A stretch of 64,000 nt of DNA from Aporrectodea caliginosa (GCA_020284085.1 JACEVL010000411.1:434001-498000), one strand, 5' to 3'; counted from the stretch's first letter, positions 45,111 through 55,524 are shown. Notes: generated from the sequence alone by a model not told the origin. A program made the numbers and translations.

Positions 45111-45429
45111 TTATTGATCATTCTGGATGTCACACCGCATCCAAGTACATGTTACATGAAAAATTAGATTGTCAGTTTGTTGCTATCACTTTACGAAAAG
45201 TTTGTCTATTATTTTTTTGTTTAGGTTTATAGTTTTTGCCGTCCTTGGCTGGGAGCTTCAAATCGTGCGGCCTGTGGCGAAAATTGTAATGTTTTTGGAC
45301 TACTCCACCAAATTAGCCACGAAGCACATGGTTTTAGTTCCAGATCACCGACTACAAAAGTCTCCTCTCTGCCTCGCCAATCATTTCCTCGATTCTCTTG
45401 GCCGTTGATGGAAGATATCCGATTCTCTG
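45111..45429. other. Probable remainder of decayed transposon
   Basis: No clear motif. It may continue the coding region of the preceding transposon, but stops are frequent. Confidence 0.3.
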
Positions 45430-46885
45430 CATTTTGCTCTGGAACCGCTCAATCCTGGGAGTTTGTGACTATCTTCAGCTCCGGCGAAGCCTCACCAGGC
45501 TGGAGCGGCATACAAGAGGCGGGTCATGGTTGTCGCCCTTGCCACCTCTTTGAGTGCTATTGATGGTCTAAGCGCATGGAATGAACCCGAGCAGGCGGCA
45601 AGGACTCCATCAACATAGGAGGCTGCACGGAGGTCATCCCTGATTGTGAGACCGAGGATAATCATTGAGGCTACCCTCTCCATGTCGAGAGGTGGCGGTG
45701 GTGCGACCTTCCATTTTCCTTCACGAGCTATTAGCATCTCACGTGACTTGCTGGTGTTTAGTCTCAGATTGTTCTGAGCTATTCATGTTCTTATTCCGTC
45801 AAGTTCCTCTCGCACTGTGTCTCTCATTTCGGCAGTGTTGTATCAATTACTTTGCAAATGAAATTCAGTTATAATTGCAATTACATGCTTGTAAATGTAA
45901 TTGAATTACAACTGCAATTACTTGATTGAGGAAGTAATTGAATTACAATTACATTTTGAATGTAATTCAATTACCAATTACATTTAAGTTATTCCCTTAA
46001 AATTGGCAAATGATTTAGAATTTTTTCTGTAATTTTAATTTACTCCATTTTTAAACTACAACATCCAGTGGGCCTAACCATTGGCCTGTATATTGTAATC
46101 TGCATTTAATTGTATTGTAAGTTAAACTAAGTTTTCAAGTATCTGACATATGGTTTACAATTATGATCCATTAAAACAATTTAATAATAGAGTTTACTTG
46201 ATTTAAAGAGTAGAAGTTTTTCAAACTGATAGTCTGTTAGTTGATTGCACCTGGATGTTTCAATTTGTCCAGCATTACTAAAGAGACTCACAACTGGAGC
46301 TGAAGATGGAGGTTCTGTCATCTGTAGGCAGCCGCAGCAGCCTAGCTAAGAATGAGTGCACGACTGCACGGATAGTCTCATAGTGATAGTCAGCCATTGC
46401 ACTTGGGGTCTATCGAAAGTGTGCTGTAAGATTGTACGACGGGTGTAAGGATAGAATAATGCTGACAATTATTCTGCCATGCAGTCATGATGCAGAGCAG
46501 TTTATTCAATTAAAGAGGTGGCCCGGGTCAACCCTGCAGGCTGGTATCATTGCTGACTTTATCAAAGTAATTCGTAATTTACACTTAATTCAATTACAAA
46601 TTACAAGCAATATTGTAATTGAAATACAATTACAATTACTGGACTTAAAATGTAATTCAATTACAATTACAATTACAGAAACTGTAATTCAATTACGTAA
46701 ATCAATTACATGTATTTCAGTTACTGAACAACACAACTGCATTTCTGCGTCTATTACGAGATAAGTATCGTCAGCATATTTGACGATCTTGTTTCTAGCA
46801 TAGATTGGATGCAGGTCCACCGTCCGACGCGTTGATGATAAAGTCTGAAGGGATCACTCCAGAACCTTGTATAACGCTTGCATTG
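45430..46885 (-). pseudogene. Jockey-like LINE reverse transcriptase fragment split by a hAT
   Basis: The minus strand before the insertion (46885-46750) reads LNASVIQGSGVIPSDFIINA and IVKYADDTYLV, which are the B motif and the YADD polymerase box. After the hAT the C-terminal part resumes at 45790-45430: REGKWKVAPPPPLDMERVAS, ILGLTIRDDLRAASYVDGVL and TTMTRLLYAAPAW. Frameshifts are present. The two parts join cleanly when the hAT is removed. Confidence 0.75.
45833..46739 (-). mobile_element. hAT transposon (907 bp) with transposase C-terminal remnant
   Basis: The left end CAGTGTTGTATCAATTAC and right end CAGTTGTGTTGTTCAGTAAC (reverse-complemented) are imperfect inverted repeats. The flanking octamers CATTTCGG (45825-45832) and CATTTCTG (46740-46747) match at 7 of 8 positions. 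AATTACAATTACA repeats fill both sides. The minus strand near 46250-46320 encodes PPSSAPVVSLFSNAGQIE, the conserved SxAPVERxFSxAG block of the hAT dimerisation domain. The rest of the transposase is lost. Confidence 0.78.
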
Positions 46886-47185
46886 AGGTTTGCAACTTCT
46901 GACAGCCGCCGACCATTGAATCTGGTAGGGTGCTTTCTATATGATACACTTCACCCAGGGAACCTAACTTTGTTGTACTAATATCTATTTGACACCTATG
47001 CTAGGCTAAAACTCCATTTTGCCATTATTACTTGAGTTGCACTTGCGTTCAAATTGTCCCGCGGCACTAAATAGCCTACATCGTGCTAATAAAATGCGAT
47101 TGAGACAGACTAATCTACGACCTATGGCTGAGGTCAACTGTAATAGAGTGACTCATATCCGAACAGCTGACTGCAGGGTATTTGT
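46886..47185. other. Intergenic DNA, nothing recognised
   Basis: No recognisable motif. Confidence 0.4.
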
Positions 47186-47189
47186 ATGA

Positions 47190-47650
47190 TTAGAACTTGA
47201 TGCCACGCCTGCAGTCAGCACATCGTCATCACCATTCAGCTCGTATAGAACAACGAGGTCTCTTTAATGCACCCTATAGCCTAATCGTCACTTTCTTCGT
47301 CCTACTAGGTCTAAGTTCCGCCTTTGACACTGTGAACCATTACATTTATTATACTTTAGAAGCAATATGGTTTCGACGGGACAGCAGTGTAATGCGTACA
47401 GTCATTTCTGACTGATTGCACGTAATAGGCTCATATCCACAAATATCTATCTTCAATCTTGCGTCTGCACTACTGTGTACCATATGGCCCGTTTTATCTG
47501 CACCACTCACTACTACACTTTGTGGAAGGTTGTTTGCTTTATCTTATTGGTTCCGGAATGGTCTCAATCACCGTTCTGGCAGGAACCATGACATAGCGTG
47601 GACGAGCAGAGAACAAGGACAATCGCCCAACGGCATAAAATACTGAGTTC
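47190..47650 (+). pseudogene. CR1/L2-like reverse transcriptase fragment
   Basis: Plus-strand translation gives MPRLQSAHRHHHS, FFVLLGLSSAFDTVNHYI (motif A with its catalytic D) and, after a frameshift, RLEAI(W)F-like residues. The catalytic aspartate and SAFDTV context identify the enzyme. The rest is too decayed to place. Confidence 0.65.
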
Positions 47651-47778
47651 AGCTTTATCATTCCCAGCTATCGCTGGAGAGCTGTCAAAAGATGCTGAAA
47701 GTTCACAATGTCATCTAATGCCAGCGCATTAGAGATGCATTTGGGTACAATATATATGCTTTACAAACGACTTATAAT

Positions 47779-48056
47779 AATTCATTCATTCATTCATTAC
47801 GAAGTTTTATAAAGCGCCCCTTCAAGGTTACTACTCAGGAGCGCTCCCGACCCCAGCACGGCTGAAAAGGACAGTTTTTAGGCAAGTATAGAAAGATTCA
47901 GAGTGGATTCTTGGATGCAAGCGCAGCGTCAAAGGGAGCCCGTTCCAGAGGGAGGGGCCAACCACTGAGAAGGCTCGATTCTGCTTAGTAGCTGTGCGGG
48001 CAAAAGGGACCATGAGCACGCCCCGCTCAGTAGAGCAGAGAGAGCGACGACCCAAT
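47779..48056 (-). mobile_element. L2-like LINE, 3' end (same family as 17688-17952)
   Basis: Minus-strand coding includes RAFSVVGPSLWNGLPLTLRL and SESFYTCLKTVLFSRAGVGS, nearly identical to the plus-strand copy at 17.7 kb. A GGGGCGCTTTATAAAAC end and a (GAAT)n tail lie at 47779-47800. Confidence 0.85.
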
Positions 48057-48440
48057 GTTTGTAATGCTATGTATGCCTCGATGTATCAATGTGCATCAAT
48101 GTTCATTCAAGTCTGCCAATACGCAAAAGATGTTTTTTAAGTTGGTCACACCCGTTTACACGCACGGACTTATACAATATACATACATACAGGCGTATGA
48201 TCGTATGCTGGCATCATCGGTTCCGGGAAGGTCTCAGCTGCGTTCTGCCGCGAACTACAACTTGGTTTGGACGGGGGGAAAAGGACAAAAAGGACATGCG
48301 CTATATCAACAGGACATCGAATGCTGTGCCTGCTGCGCTTCGGGATCCTGGAATGTTGCTGAATGACTTTCGAAGGATGTTGAATGTAATGTAATGTAAC
48401 AAAACATTTATAAAGCGCCACTTAAGAGTCTCTCAGAAGC
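48057..48440. other. Decayed sequence ending in an L2-like tail
   Basis: Plus-strand frames such as SQLRSAANYNLVWTGGK may be a LINE C-terminus, but I cannot place them. At 48385-48440, GAATGTAATGTAATGTAAC and ATTTATAAAGCGCCACTTAA form the minus-strand tail of an L2-like element. Confidence 0.4.
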
Positions 48441-48449
48441 GCTCGAAGA

Positions 48450-49748
48450 TGATGATGATGATGATGATGATGAATACGACAATTTCTACAGCGCCGTGAC
48501 ACGGCACATGCCGTTACAAGGGCGCTTTGACACGATAAAAAACTCAGTCAGGATACGCCAACTTGAAATAATGTGTCTTGAGTCTGGACTTAAATGACTC
48601 CAAGGATGTTGCTGAACGGATTGAAGGTGGAAGATTGTTCCAACACCTAGGTCCAGCAACAGAGAATGCGCGGTCTCCGAAGCAGGTTTTAGATTTTCGT
48701 ACCTTCAGATCGCCGTGCGCCTCAGATCTCCTGACCTAGATGACGACACGCCGATGCAGTATGCTCTTAGGTACTCCGGTGCCATATCATGGAGGCACTT
48801 GTACAGCAGTAGGGCGAGTTTATGATCTATACGATACTGCACCGGGAGCCAGTGCAGCACGTCACGAAGCAGAGGCGTGACGTGATCATACTTTCTTCGG
48901 TTGCACACTAGTCTTGCTGCTGAATTCAAGACGGATTGCAGTCTGTCGAGCAGATGTTTGGGCGCGCCAGCCAGTAGGCTGTTGCAACGATCTACCTGAG
49001 TGACCACGAAGCAGACAACCGCCGTTTTTGCTGCTTCGAAAGGCAGTGAACGTATGCAGCTCCTAATTAGCCTCAACTGGCGGAAGCATCTGCCCACCAA
49101 CTGATTTACGTGACCCGTCATTAGCAGGTCTGACCTGACTCAAGCATGACTCCCAAGTCACGGACCGCACCAGACGGCGGCAACTGCACCCCGCAGACCC
49201 CCAGAGGGACCACGTCGCCTGCGCGTCGCACACCAGAGGAAGTCTGTCGTGTTAGGATTTAGAAGTAGACGGTTCGACCTCATCCAGCCCGCCAATTCCT
49301 CAACGCCGAGTTCCATTCGTCGCTGAAGCTGGGGGTCCTCCGATCCTGGACTGGTCGTATATAGTTGTGTGTCGTCGGCGTAGAAATGCGACGACAGCCC
49401 CAATCGGGAGGCGAGTTCGCCAAGGTCTGCGGTGTACAGCAGAAACAGTAGCGGTCCAAGAACCGACCCCTGAGGTACTCCACAGTGGAGGCGACGCACA
49501 GACGACCTCTTTCCGTCGAATAGCACCACCTGACTTCGGTCACTGAGGTAGGAGCAGATCCATTCAAGCACTGCAGAACGAATCCCGTAGGTTCGAGACA
49601 GGCGCTCAATGAGTATTCCGTGGTCTACGGTGTCAAAAGCAGCTGACAGTTCGAGGAGGCCAAGCAGCGCATGATCCCCCTGTCAGCCGCTTCTACCAGG
49701 TCTGTGTAGACTTTTAGAAGCGCTGTCTCAGTTGAATGGAAACGAAGG
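48450..49748 (-). mobile_element. L2-like LINE (family B), reverse transcriptase half
   Basis: Minus-strand coding begins near 49745 and includes WICSYLSDRSQVVLFDGKRS, CGVPQGSVLGPLLFLLYTAD, SHFYADDTQLYTT (polymerase YADD box) and AGWMRSNRLLLNPN (49571-49158). It continues with LVGRCFRQLRLIRSCIRSLP, VTQVDRCNSLLAGAPKHLLD, LQSVLNSAARLVCNR and YLRAYCIGVSSSRSG (49121-48705). The 3' end carries the hairpin ACGGCACATGCCGT and a (GAT)n tail at 48450-48473. Frameshifts separate the two frames and the endonuclease half is missing. A second copy lies at 52957-53745. Confidence 0.88.
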
Positions 49749-49749
49749 G

Positions 49750-49865
49750 GAGAGGGGAATAGCATAAAGGATAACGCTCTTGCCTGAAGTTTTCACGGAC
49801 CCGCTTCGACTCCCGTAAGGCCCCTTGGGTTAGCTTATGCCTTCATTCCCTAGGTGGCACCAAAA
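49750..49865 (+). mobile_element. tRNA-like SINE head
   Basis: GGGGAATAGCATAAAGGATA gives an A-box-like start and ACCCGCTTCGACTCCCG is a mutated B box. The duplicate at 53816-53898 keeps GGTTCGATTCC. The sequence lies directly upstream of the L2-B copy in both duplicated blocks. A tRNA-derived SINE is the likeliest origin. The 3' part is not recognised. Confidence 0.55.
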
Positions 49866-49994
49866 GTACAATGAGCTAGCGCCTTGCATGGCTGAAACTT
49901 TGTTGATTTATGTCTTCTGTAATTTGTGTTCTTGTGAATTACTAAATCGTCATGTACAGCGCAGTGCGTTTGTCAGGCGCTTCATTCAAGAATA

Positions 49995-50032
49995 CATATT
50001 AGGCTATTATTACTATTATTATTATTATTACA

Positions 50033-50128
<96 letters not shown>

Positions 50129-50130
50129 TT
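49995..50130. repeat. (TTA)n microsatellite
   Basis: About 130 nt, forming the (TAA)n tail of the first of three nested REL copies. Confidence 0.97.
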
Positions 50131-50131
50131 A

Positions 50132-50345
50132 CCCGAGGTATCTATAATCCCTCAGGTGTCAGATATTAATAATCAATGTTAACTCTGGAGTGGCCATCCT
50201 TGTCAAGATCTGGAAGAACAAAAGTGCCGTGGAACGCAACAGCACTGAAACGTTGGATCACAACCGACAGTCGCTGGAACAAGTAACTGGTTTCTCTTGG
50301 GTCGCCAGAAATTTGGCCCAGAAGACGACCCTTTGGCCCAGAAGA
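50132..50345 (-). mobile_element. REL LINE copy C, 3' end
   Basis: Minus-strand coding ISGDPRETSFLFQRLSV-like, then VIQRFNAVAFHGTFVLPDLD equivalents (clearest in the duplicate at 53932-54171), is followed by a short 3' UTR. The terminal hairpin is ACCTGAGG, loop, CCTCGGGT (50132-50157), then A-rich sequence and (TAA)n. The upstream edge coincides with the (TAA)n tail of copy B. A 21-nt phrase ending GAAGACGACCC is doubled at 50296-50340. Confidence 0.75.
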
Positions 50346-50890
50346 CGACCCATTATTATTATTATTATTATTATTTTTTTTTTAAATTTTTTTTATTATT
50401 ATAAGACAAATTTATTTCTTCATAAAACCAACAAACTTATTACAGACTGATTAAAAATGGCTGTTTCAATAATTTTATAAGCCGTCATTCAGTCCTGGGC
50501 TACTGTTGTTGCAGTCCGCAGTGGCTAAAACAGACAGAGAGTTTCCAATCTGTAGGGCGACCGATAGGCGTTGCAGCAGATGACTGGTCTCACGCTGATC
50601 GCCGGTCGCTGCAAAGATCCTGCCTCCTAGTTCCTGAACAAACGACAGTGAATCTGCATGCCAACTTCCTGAAGTTTCGACTGCAACAGGTACGAAATGA
50701 TGGGACTGTGAGATAGCGGCATATTTGGATTCCTTATTGCGAGCTGCTTTTTCCGCTGCCGCACCTGCGTTTAGCGATGTTAAATGCTCGTAAGATGCAG
50801 CAAAAGTGTCTGGCACCGTAACATCCCACGCCAAGCAACGCCCTCTGTGCCAAGGTATGATGGTCACTCCGTCAGGCCTTTTGCCGTTAT
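50346..50890 (-). pseudogene. REL LINE copy B, C-terminal nuclease region
   Basis: The 130-codon minus frame (50867-50475) starts inside the nuclease: IIPWHRGRCLAWDVTVPDTF, NKESKYAAISQSHHFVPVAV, ETSGSWHADSLSF, QRLSVALQIGNSLS. Catalytic-type residues D (WDV) and K (SKY) are present. The upstream RPD lies at the truncation by a TTA tract here but is kept in the duplicate at 54237-54737 (GLSRSDGKRPDGV). The 3' UTR ends in A/T-rich sequence and (TAA)n at about 50352-50370 without the hairpin, so copy B represents a different subfamily from A and C. Confidence 0.75.
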
Positions 50891-51734
50891 TATTATTATT
50901 ATTTTTCCCCGAGGTACATATGATCCCTCAGGATTGCAAAAATTAGGGGGCGCGTTGTTCTGGAATGGCTAATCTTCACAGATGGATTGGTGGGTTAGGA
51001 AAGTGCTAGAAAAAGCAACTGCGTTGAAGCGCTGAATAGTCATTGATAAGCGCTGAAAAAGAAAAGTTGTCTCTCTATTGTCTCCAGAAGTTTGGGCAAG
51101 TCGGTAGCCGAGAAGGTTGATTAAAGCAAGGCCTTCTTGGTTTATTGGACCCAGCGTTTCAAAGGCCAAGGGCACAAAGCAGTAAGATGGCAAAATGGCA
51201 GTGTATTTGGTTGTTTTTCTGTCTGCTGCGATCTCAGCAGCAGCACCAGCAACCTCAGCTGATCTGGTGCGGTATGACACTGCCAGGGTGTCGATGACAG
51301 TGGCATCCCAGGCAAGGCTTTTGCCACCCTCCCATGGAATGAGCGTCACACCATCTGGACGTCTCCCATCAGACCTAGCAAGTCCAGTAGGCTCCTTAGT
51401 AGCCGGGAAGCCAGCTTTGGTGAGGCCACGCCAAATGATGTCATTTAGTGAGGCGTGTCTGGCAGTACGCCCTGGCCCAAGGCTGCATGACATGCCATGT
51501 GAGCCGTCCTCTTGGACTGTCGCTCCACAAGGGCACTCGTGAGGAGCACATAAATCGGCCCCGAGGCGCAGGCCTGTTGCAATACGGACTGCCTCGTCGC
51601 TTAGCCTCAATCCACAAGCGCTTATGGGGAGTGCTAGGAGCCAATCACCCGCATGTGGTGAGGCGACTGCTCTCAACCTGGCCCTGTGGTAATCGGTTAC
51701 TACTGAAGCCTCTAAAGCTGCCAGGTCTTTCAAT
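50891..51734 (-). mobile_element. REL LINE copy A, 5'-truncated
   Basis: From the stop codon at 50969 the 3' UTR runs to a terminal hairpin (TCCTGAGG, loop, CCTCGGGG at 50907-50932) and (TAA)n that abuts copy B. The 5' end is cut at the TTA tract of 51735-51822. The open frame is described separately. Confidence 0.8.
50969..51733 (-). CDS. REL LINE C-terminal domain: zinc knuckle plus restriction-like nuclease, 254 codons
   Basis: An uninterrupted frame starting at an internal Met because the upstream part is truncated. Residues 27-60 (HAGDWLLALPISACGLRLSD) are a conserved linker. A CCHC knuckle is formed by C67, C69, H79 and C83, followed by RTARHASLNDIIWRGL. The nuclease-like region has RRPDGVTLIPW with D127, AWDATVIDT with D143, KTTKYTAILPSYCFVPLAFE with a conserved Lys-Tyr, and ETLGPINQEGL. 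The order knuckle, RPD, D, K is that of the C-terminal endonuclease of R2/R4-type LINEs, which nicks the target and primes reverse transcription. Four other copies in the window conserve the same blocks. Function is inferred from these motifs. No reverse transcriptase remains, so the copy is dead. Confidence 0.7.
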   Translation of the reverse strand: MKDLAALEASVVTDYHRARLRAVASPHAGDWLLALPISACGLRLSDEAVRIATGLRLGADLCAPHECPCGATVQEDGSHGMSCSLGPGRTARHASLNDIIWRGLTKAGFPATKEPTGLARSDGRRPDGVTLIPWEGGKSLAWDATVIDTLAVSYRTRSAEVAGAAAEIAADRKTTKYTAILPSYCFVPLAFETLGPINQEGLALINLLGYRLAQTSGDNRETTFLFQRLSMTIQRFNAVAFSSTFLTHQSICED

Positions 51735-51783
51735 TATTATATTATTATTATTCGTTATTATTATTATTATTATTATTATTATC

Positions 51784-51822
<39 letters not shown>
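51735..51822. repeat. (TTA)n microsatellite between REL copy A and an LTR
   Basis: About 85 nt of ATT/TTA triplets. The LTR starts with TGTGAACAAG directly after it. Confidence 0.97.
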
Positions 51823-51823
<1 letters not shown>

Positions 51824-52245
51824 GTGAACAAGTGTTTTGCATATATAACGAGCACAGGTGTTCTTTAGGTTGATATATATATAATGTGTATCGATTGTTA
51901 AGCATTTTAGTCTTAGGCCTTAGTTGCGCTGTCGGCTCGTGGGCGCTTGGCCTAAAGTAGCCTAAACATTGGCTGACGGTAGATTCTTTTTACACGTGCA
52001 GTTAGCGCGCCAAACTTAGAAACTGCTGATGACAGTGAATTTGAACTATACAATGTAGTACAGTTGTTGTAAGGCAAGAGTTGAGTTGTTGTTATTAAAC
52101 TGTGTTTGAAGAAAGGAGAAACATTCAAAGAACTGTGTCAATTTATATTATTAAACAGTTAGAAGTCGTTGAGCAATTTATATGTAGAGATAAGGAAAGT
52201 TCTTGAGGTAGGTCACAACTAAGAAATTAAAAAGAGTTGGTGACA
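51823..52245 (+). mobile_element. Complete LTR (423 bp) of the Gmr1-like element, with leader
   Basis: It starts TGTGAACAAGTG and ends GTTGGTGACA, giving TG...CA termini. It contains a TATATATATAAT box near 51873-51885 and an ATTAAA polyadenylation-like signal at 52094-52099. A primer-binding-type sequence follows at 52251. It matches the two truncated LTRs of the full element; over the 99 nt where all three overlap it differs at one position. It is the only full-length LTR in the window. Confidence 0.85.
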
Positions 52246-52250
52246 AAATT

Positions 52251-52790
52251 TGGTGGCAGCAGCGGTGGAACATAAAACAACGTCTGGAATTCGAAACAAC
52301 GTCTGGGATTCGAAACAACGTCACGGATTCGAAACAGCGTCTGGGTTCCGAAACACCTCTATTAAGAAATTCAGTTTGGATATATAAACTTTCAAAATAA
52401 AAGAAACAATTGTTTGGATCACACCTTGGTGGTAAATCCTCGTAAGAATTCATTTTCAATATCTTTAAATAACCTGCAACTATCTACCAATAATTATACT
52501 GACACCCTACGCAGCTCAGAAACTCTGAACCTGAATATCTTTCAGCATCACCCTTGTCCGTACTCCAGTAACCACTTCCATACATAAATTATACCACTCT
52601 GCACCTCGATCGATGATCGATCTCCCTCCTGAATTCCTAAACACCTTCCTGAATTCCTAAATTTCTCCGAACATGTACCCATCCAATCGTTCAGTCTAAC
52701 GTCAAATATTAGCAAATATTTCAAGAGACAAAGATCAATTCCCATGAGTTAAATGAGTCTCCACTGAGTAAGTGACATTCTATCATTCTA
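52251..52790 (+). other. Leader remnant after the complete LTR, then unrecognised DNA
   Basis: TGGTGGCAGC (52251-52260) is the primer-binding site. Degenerate 19-nt repeats (GAAACAACGTCTGGGATTC) follow to about 52355, as in the full element. Sequence then diverges and nothing is recognised to 52790, so this LTR copy lost its coding region or is a recombinant. Confidence 0.6.
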
Positions 52791-52795
52791 TGCAT

Positions 52796-52805
52796 CATCA
52801 TCATT

Positions 52806-52876
<71 letters not shown>

Positions 52877-52955
52877 ATACGATACATCACCATCAGCCAG
52901 TGCATCATCATCATCATCATCATCATCATGATCATCATCATCATAATCTTCGAAT
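52796..52955. repeat. (CAT)n microsatellite replacing the 3' part of L2-B copy 2
   Basis: Two CAT/ATC blocks with a short interruption (GATACATCACCATCAGCC). It is joined directly to L2-B coding sequence at about 52957. Confidence 0.95.
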
Positions 52956-52956
52956 G

Positions 52957-53815
52957 CACACTAGTCTCGCTGCTGAATTCAAGACGGATTGCAGTCTGTC
53001 GAGCAGATGTTTGGGCGCGCCAGCCAGGTACGCTGTTGCAACGATCTACCTGAGTGACCACGAAAATTACAACCGCCGTTTTTGCTGAACGAAAGGAAGT
53101 GAACGTATGCAGCTCCTAATTAGCCTCAACTGGCGGAAGCATCTGCCCACCAACTGATTTACGTGACCCGTCATCAGCAGGTCTGACTCAAGCAGGACTC
53201 CCAAGTCACGGACCGCACCAGACGGCGGCAACTGCACCCCGCAGACCCCCAGAGGGACACTGCTCAGCTGACCACGTCGCCTGCGCGTCGCACACCAGAG
53301 GAAGTCTGTCTTATTAGAATTTAGAAGTAGACGGTTCGACCTCATCCAGCCCGCCAATTCCTCGACGCCTAGTTACATTCGTCGCTGAAGCTGGGGGGCA
53401 TCCCATCCTGGGCCGGTCGTATATAGTTGTGTGTCATCAGCGTAGAAGTGCGACGACAACCCCAATCGGGAGGCGAGTTCGCCAAGGTCTGCGGTGTACA
53501 GCCGAAACAGTAGCGGTCCAAGAACCGACCCCTGAGTTACTCCACAGTGGAGGCGACGCACAGACGACCTCTTTCCATCGAATAGCACCACCTGACTTCG
53601 GTCACTGATGTAGGAGTAGATCCATTCAAGCACTGCAGAACGAATCCCGTAGGTTCGAGACAGGCGCTCGATGAGTATTCCGTGGTCTACGGTGTAGAAA
53701 GCAGCTGACAGATCTAGGAGGCCAAGCAGCGCATGATCCCCTGTCAGCCGCTTCTACCAGGTCTGTGTAGACTTTTAGAAGCGCTGTCTCAGTTGAATGG
53801 AAACGAAGGGGAGAG
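52957..53815 (-). pseudogene. L2-like LINE (family B), duplicated copy
   Basis: Minus-strand frames 53826-53626, 53633-53373 and 53357-53067 repeat the coding of the copy at 48900-49745: STETALLKVYTDLVEA, CGVTQGSVLGPLLFRLYTAD (Pro to Thr in the PQG motif), SHFYADDTQLYTT and LVGRCFRQLRLIRSC. It lacks the last ~500 bp, which are replaced by the CAT microsatellite. It is part of the tandem segmental duplication. Confidence 0.88.
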
Positions 53816-53898
53816 GGGAATAGCATAAAGGATAACGCTCTTGCCTGAAGTTTTCACGGACCCGGTTCGATTCCCGTAAGGCCCCTTGGGTTAGCTTA
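53816..53898 (+). mobile_element. tRNA-like SINE head, duplicated copy
   Basis: GGATAACGCTCTTGCC and an intact B box GGTTCGATTCC (about 53861-53873). The sequence switches at CTTA/CCGAGG to the 3' hairpin of REL copy C, unlike the first block where about 290 nt intervene. Confidence 0.6.
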
Positions 53899-54670
53899 CC
53901 GAGGTATCTATAATCCCTCAGGTGTCAGATATTAATAATCAATGTTAACTCTGGAGTGGCCATCCTTGTCAAGATCTGGAAGAACAAAAGTGCCGTGGAA
54001 CGCAACAGCGTTGAAACGTTGGATTACAACAGACAGGCGCTGGAACAAGAAACTGGTTTCTCTTGGGTCGCCAGAAATTTGGCCCAAGAAGACGACCCAG
54101 GTCGGCGAGAAACGACCCATTATTATTATTATTATTATTATTTTTTTTAAATTTTTATTATTATAAGACAAATTTATTTCTTCATAAAACCAACAAACTT
54201 ATTACAGACTGATTAAAAATGGCTGTTTCAATAATTTTATAAGCCGTCATTCAGTCCTGGGCTACTGTTGTTGCAGTCCGCGGTGGCTAAAACAGACAGA
54301 GAGTTTCCAATCTGTAGGGCGACCGATAGGCGTTGCAGCAGATGACTGGTCTCACGCTGATCGCCGGTCGCTGCAAAGATCCTGCCTCCTAGTTCCTGAA
54401 CAAACGACAGTGAATCTGCATGCCAACTTCCTGAAGTTTCGACTGCAACAGGTACGAAATGATGGGACTGTGAGATAGCGGCATATTTGGATTCCTTATT
54501 GCGAGCTGCTTTTTCCGCTGCCGCACCTGCGTTTAGCGATGTTAAATGCTCGTAAGATGCAGCAAAAGTGTCTGGCACCGTAACATCCCACGCCAAGCAA
54601 CGCCCTCTGTGCCAAGGTATGATGGTGACTCCGTCAGGCCTTTTGCCGTCAGATCTGGAGAGGCCATTGG
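53899..54670 (-). pseudogene. REL LINE copies C' and B' (duplicate)
   Basis: The 3' hairpin of C' lies at 53899-53922, its coding end at 53932-54117, a TTA/T-rich junction at 54118-54150, and B' coding at 54737-54237. B' keeps GLSRSDGKRPDGVTIIPW, so it extends further upstream than copy B in the first block. Protein-level identity to copy B is complete over the shared region. Confidence 0.8.
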
Positions 54671-55260
54671 GGTACATATGATCCCTCAGGATTGCAAAAA
54701 TTAGGGGGCGCGTTGTTCTGGAATGGCTAATCTTCACAGATGGATTGGTGGGTTAGGAAAGTGCTAGAAAAAGCAACTGCGTTGAAGCGCTGAATAGTCA
54801 TTGATAAGCGCTGAAAAAGAAAAGTTGTCTCTCTATTGTCTCCAGAAGTTTGGGCAAGTCGGTAGCCGAGAAGGTTGATTAAAGCAAGGCCTTCTTGGTT
54901 TATTGGACCCAGCGTTTCAAAGGCCAAGGGCACAAAGCAGTAAGATGGCAAAATGGCAGTGTATTTGGTTGTTTTTCTGTCTGCTGCGATCTCAGCAGCA
55001 GCACCAGCAACCTCAGCTGATCTGGTGCGGTATGACACTGCCAGGGTGTCGATGACAGTGGTCAGGCAAGGCTTTTGCCACCCTCCCATGGTGAGCGTCA
55101 CACCATCTGGACGTCTCCCCAGACCTAGCAAGTCCAAGGCTCCTTTGCCGGGAAGCCAGCTTTGGTGAGGCCACGCCAAATGATGTCATTTAGTGAGGCG
55201 TGTCTGGCAGTACGCCCTGGCCCAAGGCTGCATGACATGCCATGTGAGCCGTCCTCTTGG
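54671..55260 (-). pseudogene. REL LINE copy A' (duplicate), cut by the LTR element
   Basis: Repeats copy A from its 3' UTR through the nuclease and knuckle (QEDGSHGMSCSLGPGRTARH), with several small deletions that shift the frame near 55060-55140. It stops at CCTCTTGG, where LTR sequence starts at LTR nucleotide 158. The terminal hairpin is damaged (GGGGTACATATG). Confidence 0.8.
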
Positions 55261-55524
55261 TAGATTCTTTTTACACGTGCAGTTAGCGCGCCAAACTTAG
55301 AAACTGCTGATGACAGTGAATTTGAACTATACAGTGTAGTACAGTTGTTGTAAGGCAAGAGTTGAGTTGTTGTTATTAAACTGTGTTTGAAGAAAGAAAG
55401 AAACATTCAAAGAACTGTGTCAATTTAATTCTTAAACAGTTAGAAGACGTTGAGCAATTTATATGTAGAGATAAGGAAAGTTCTTGAGGTAGGTCACAAC
55501 TAAGAAAGAAAAGAGTTGGTGACA
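55261..55524 (+). repeat. 5' LTR, truncated at its left end
   Basis: It begins TAGATTCTTTTTACACG, corresponding to nucleotide 158 of the 423-bp LTR, and ends GTTGGTGACA. The TATA box lies in the missing part, so this LTR cannot initiate transcription in the usual way. An ATTAAA signal remains near 55374. Confidence 0.88.
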
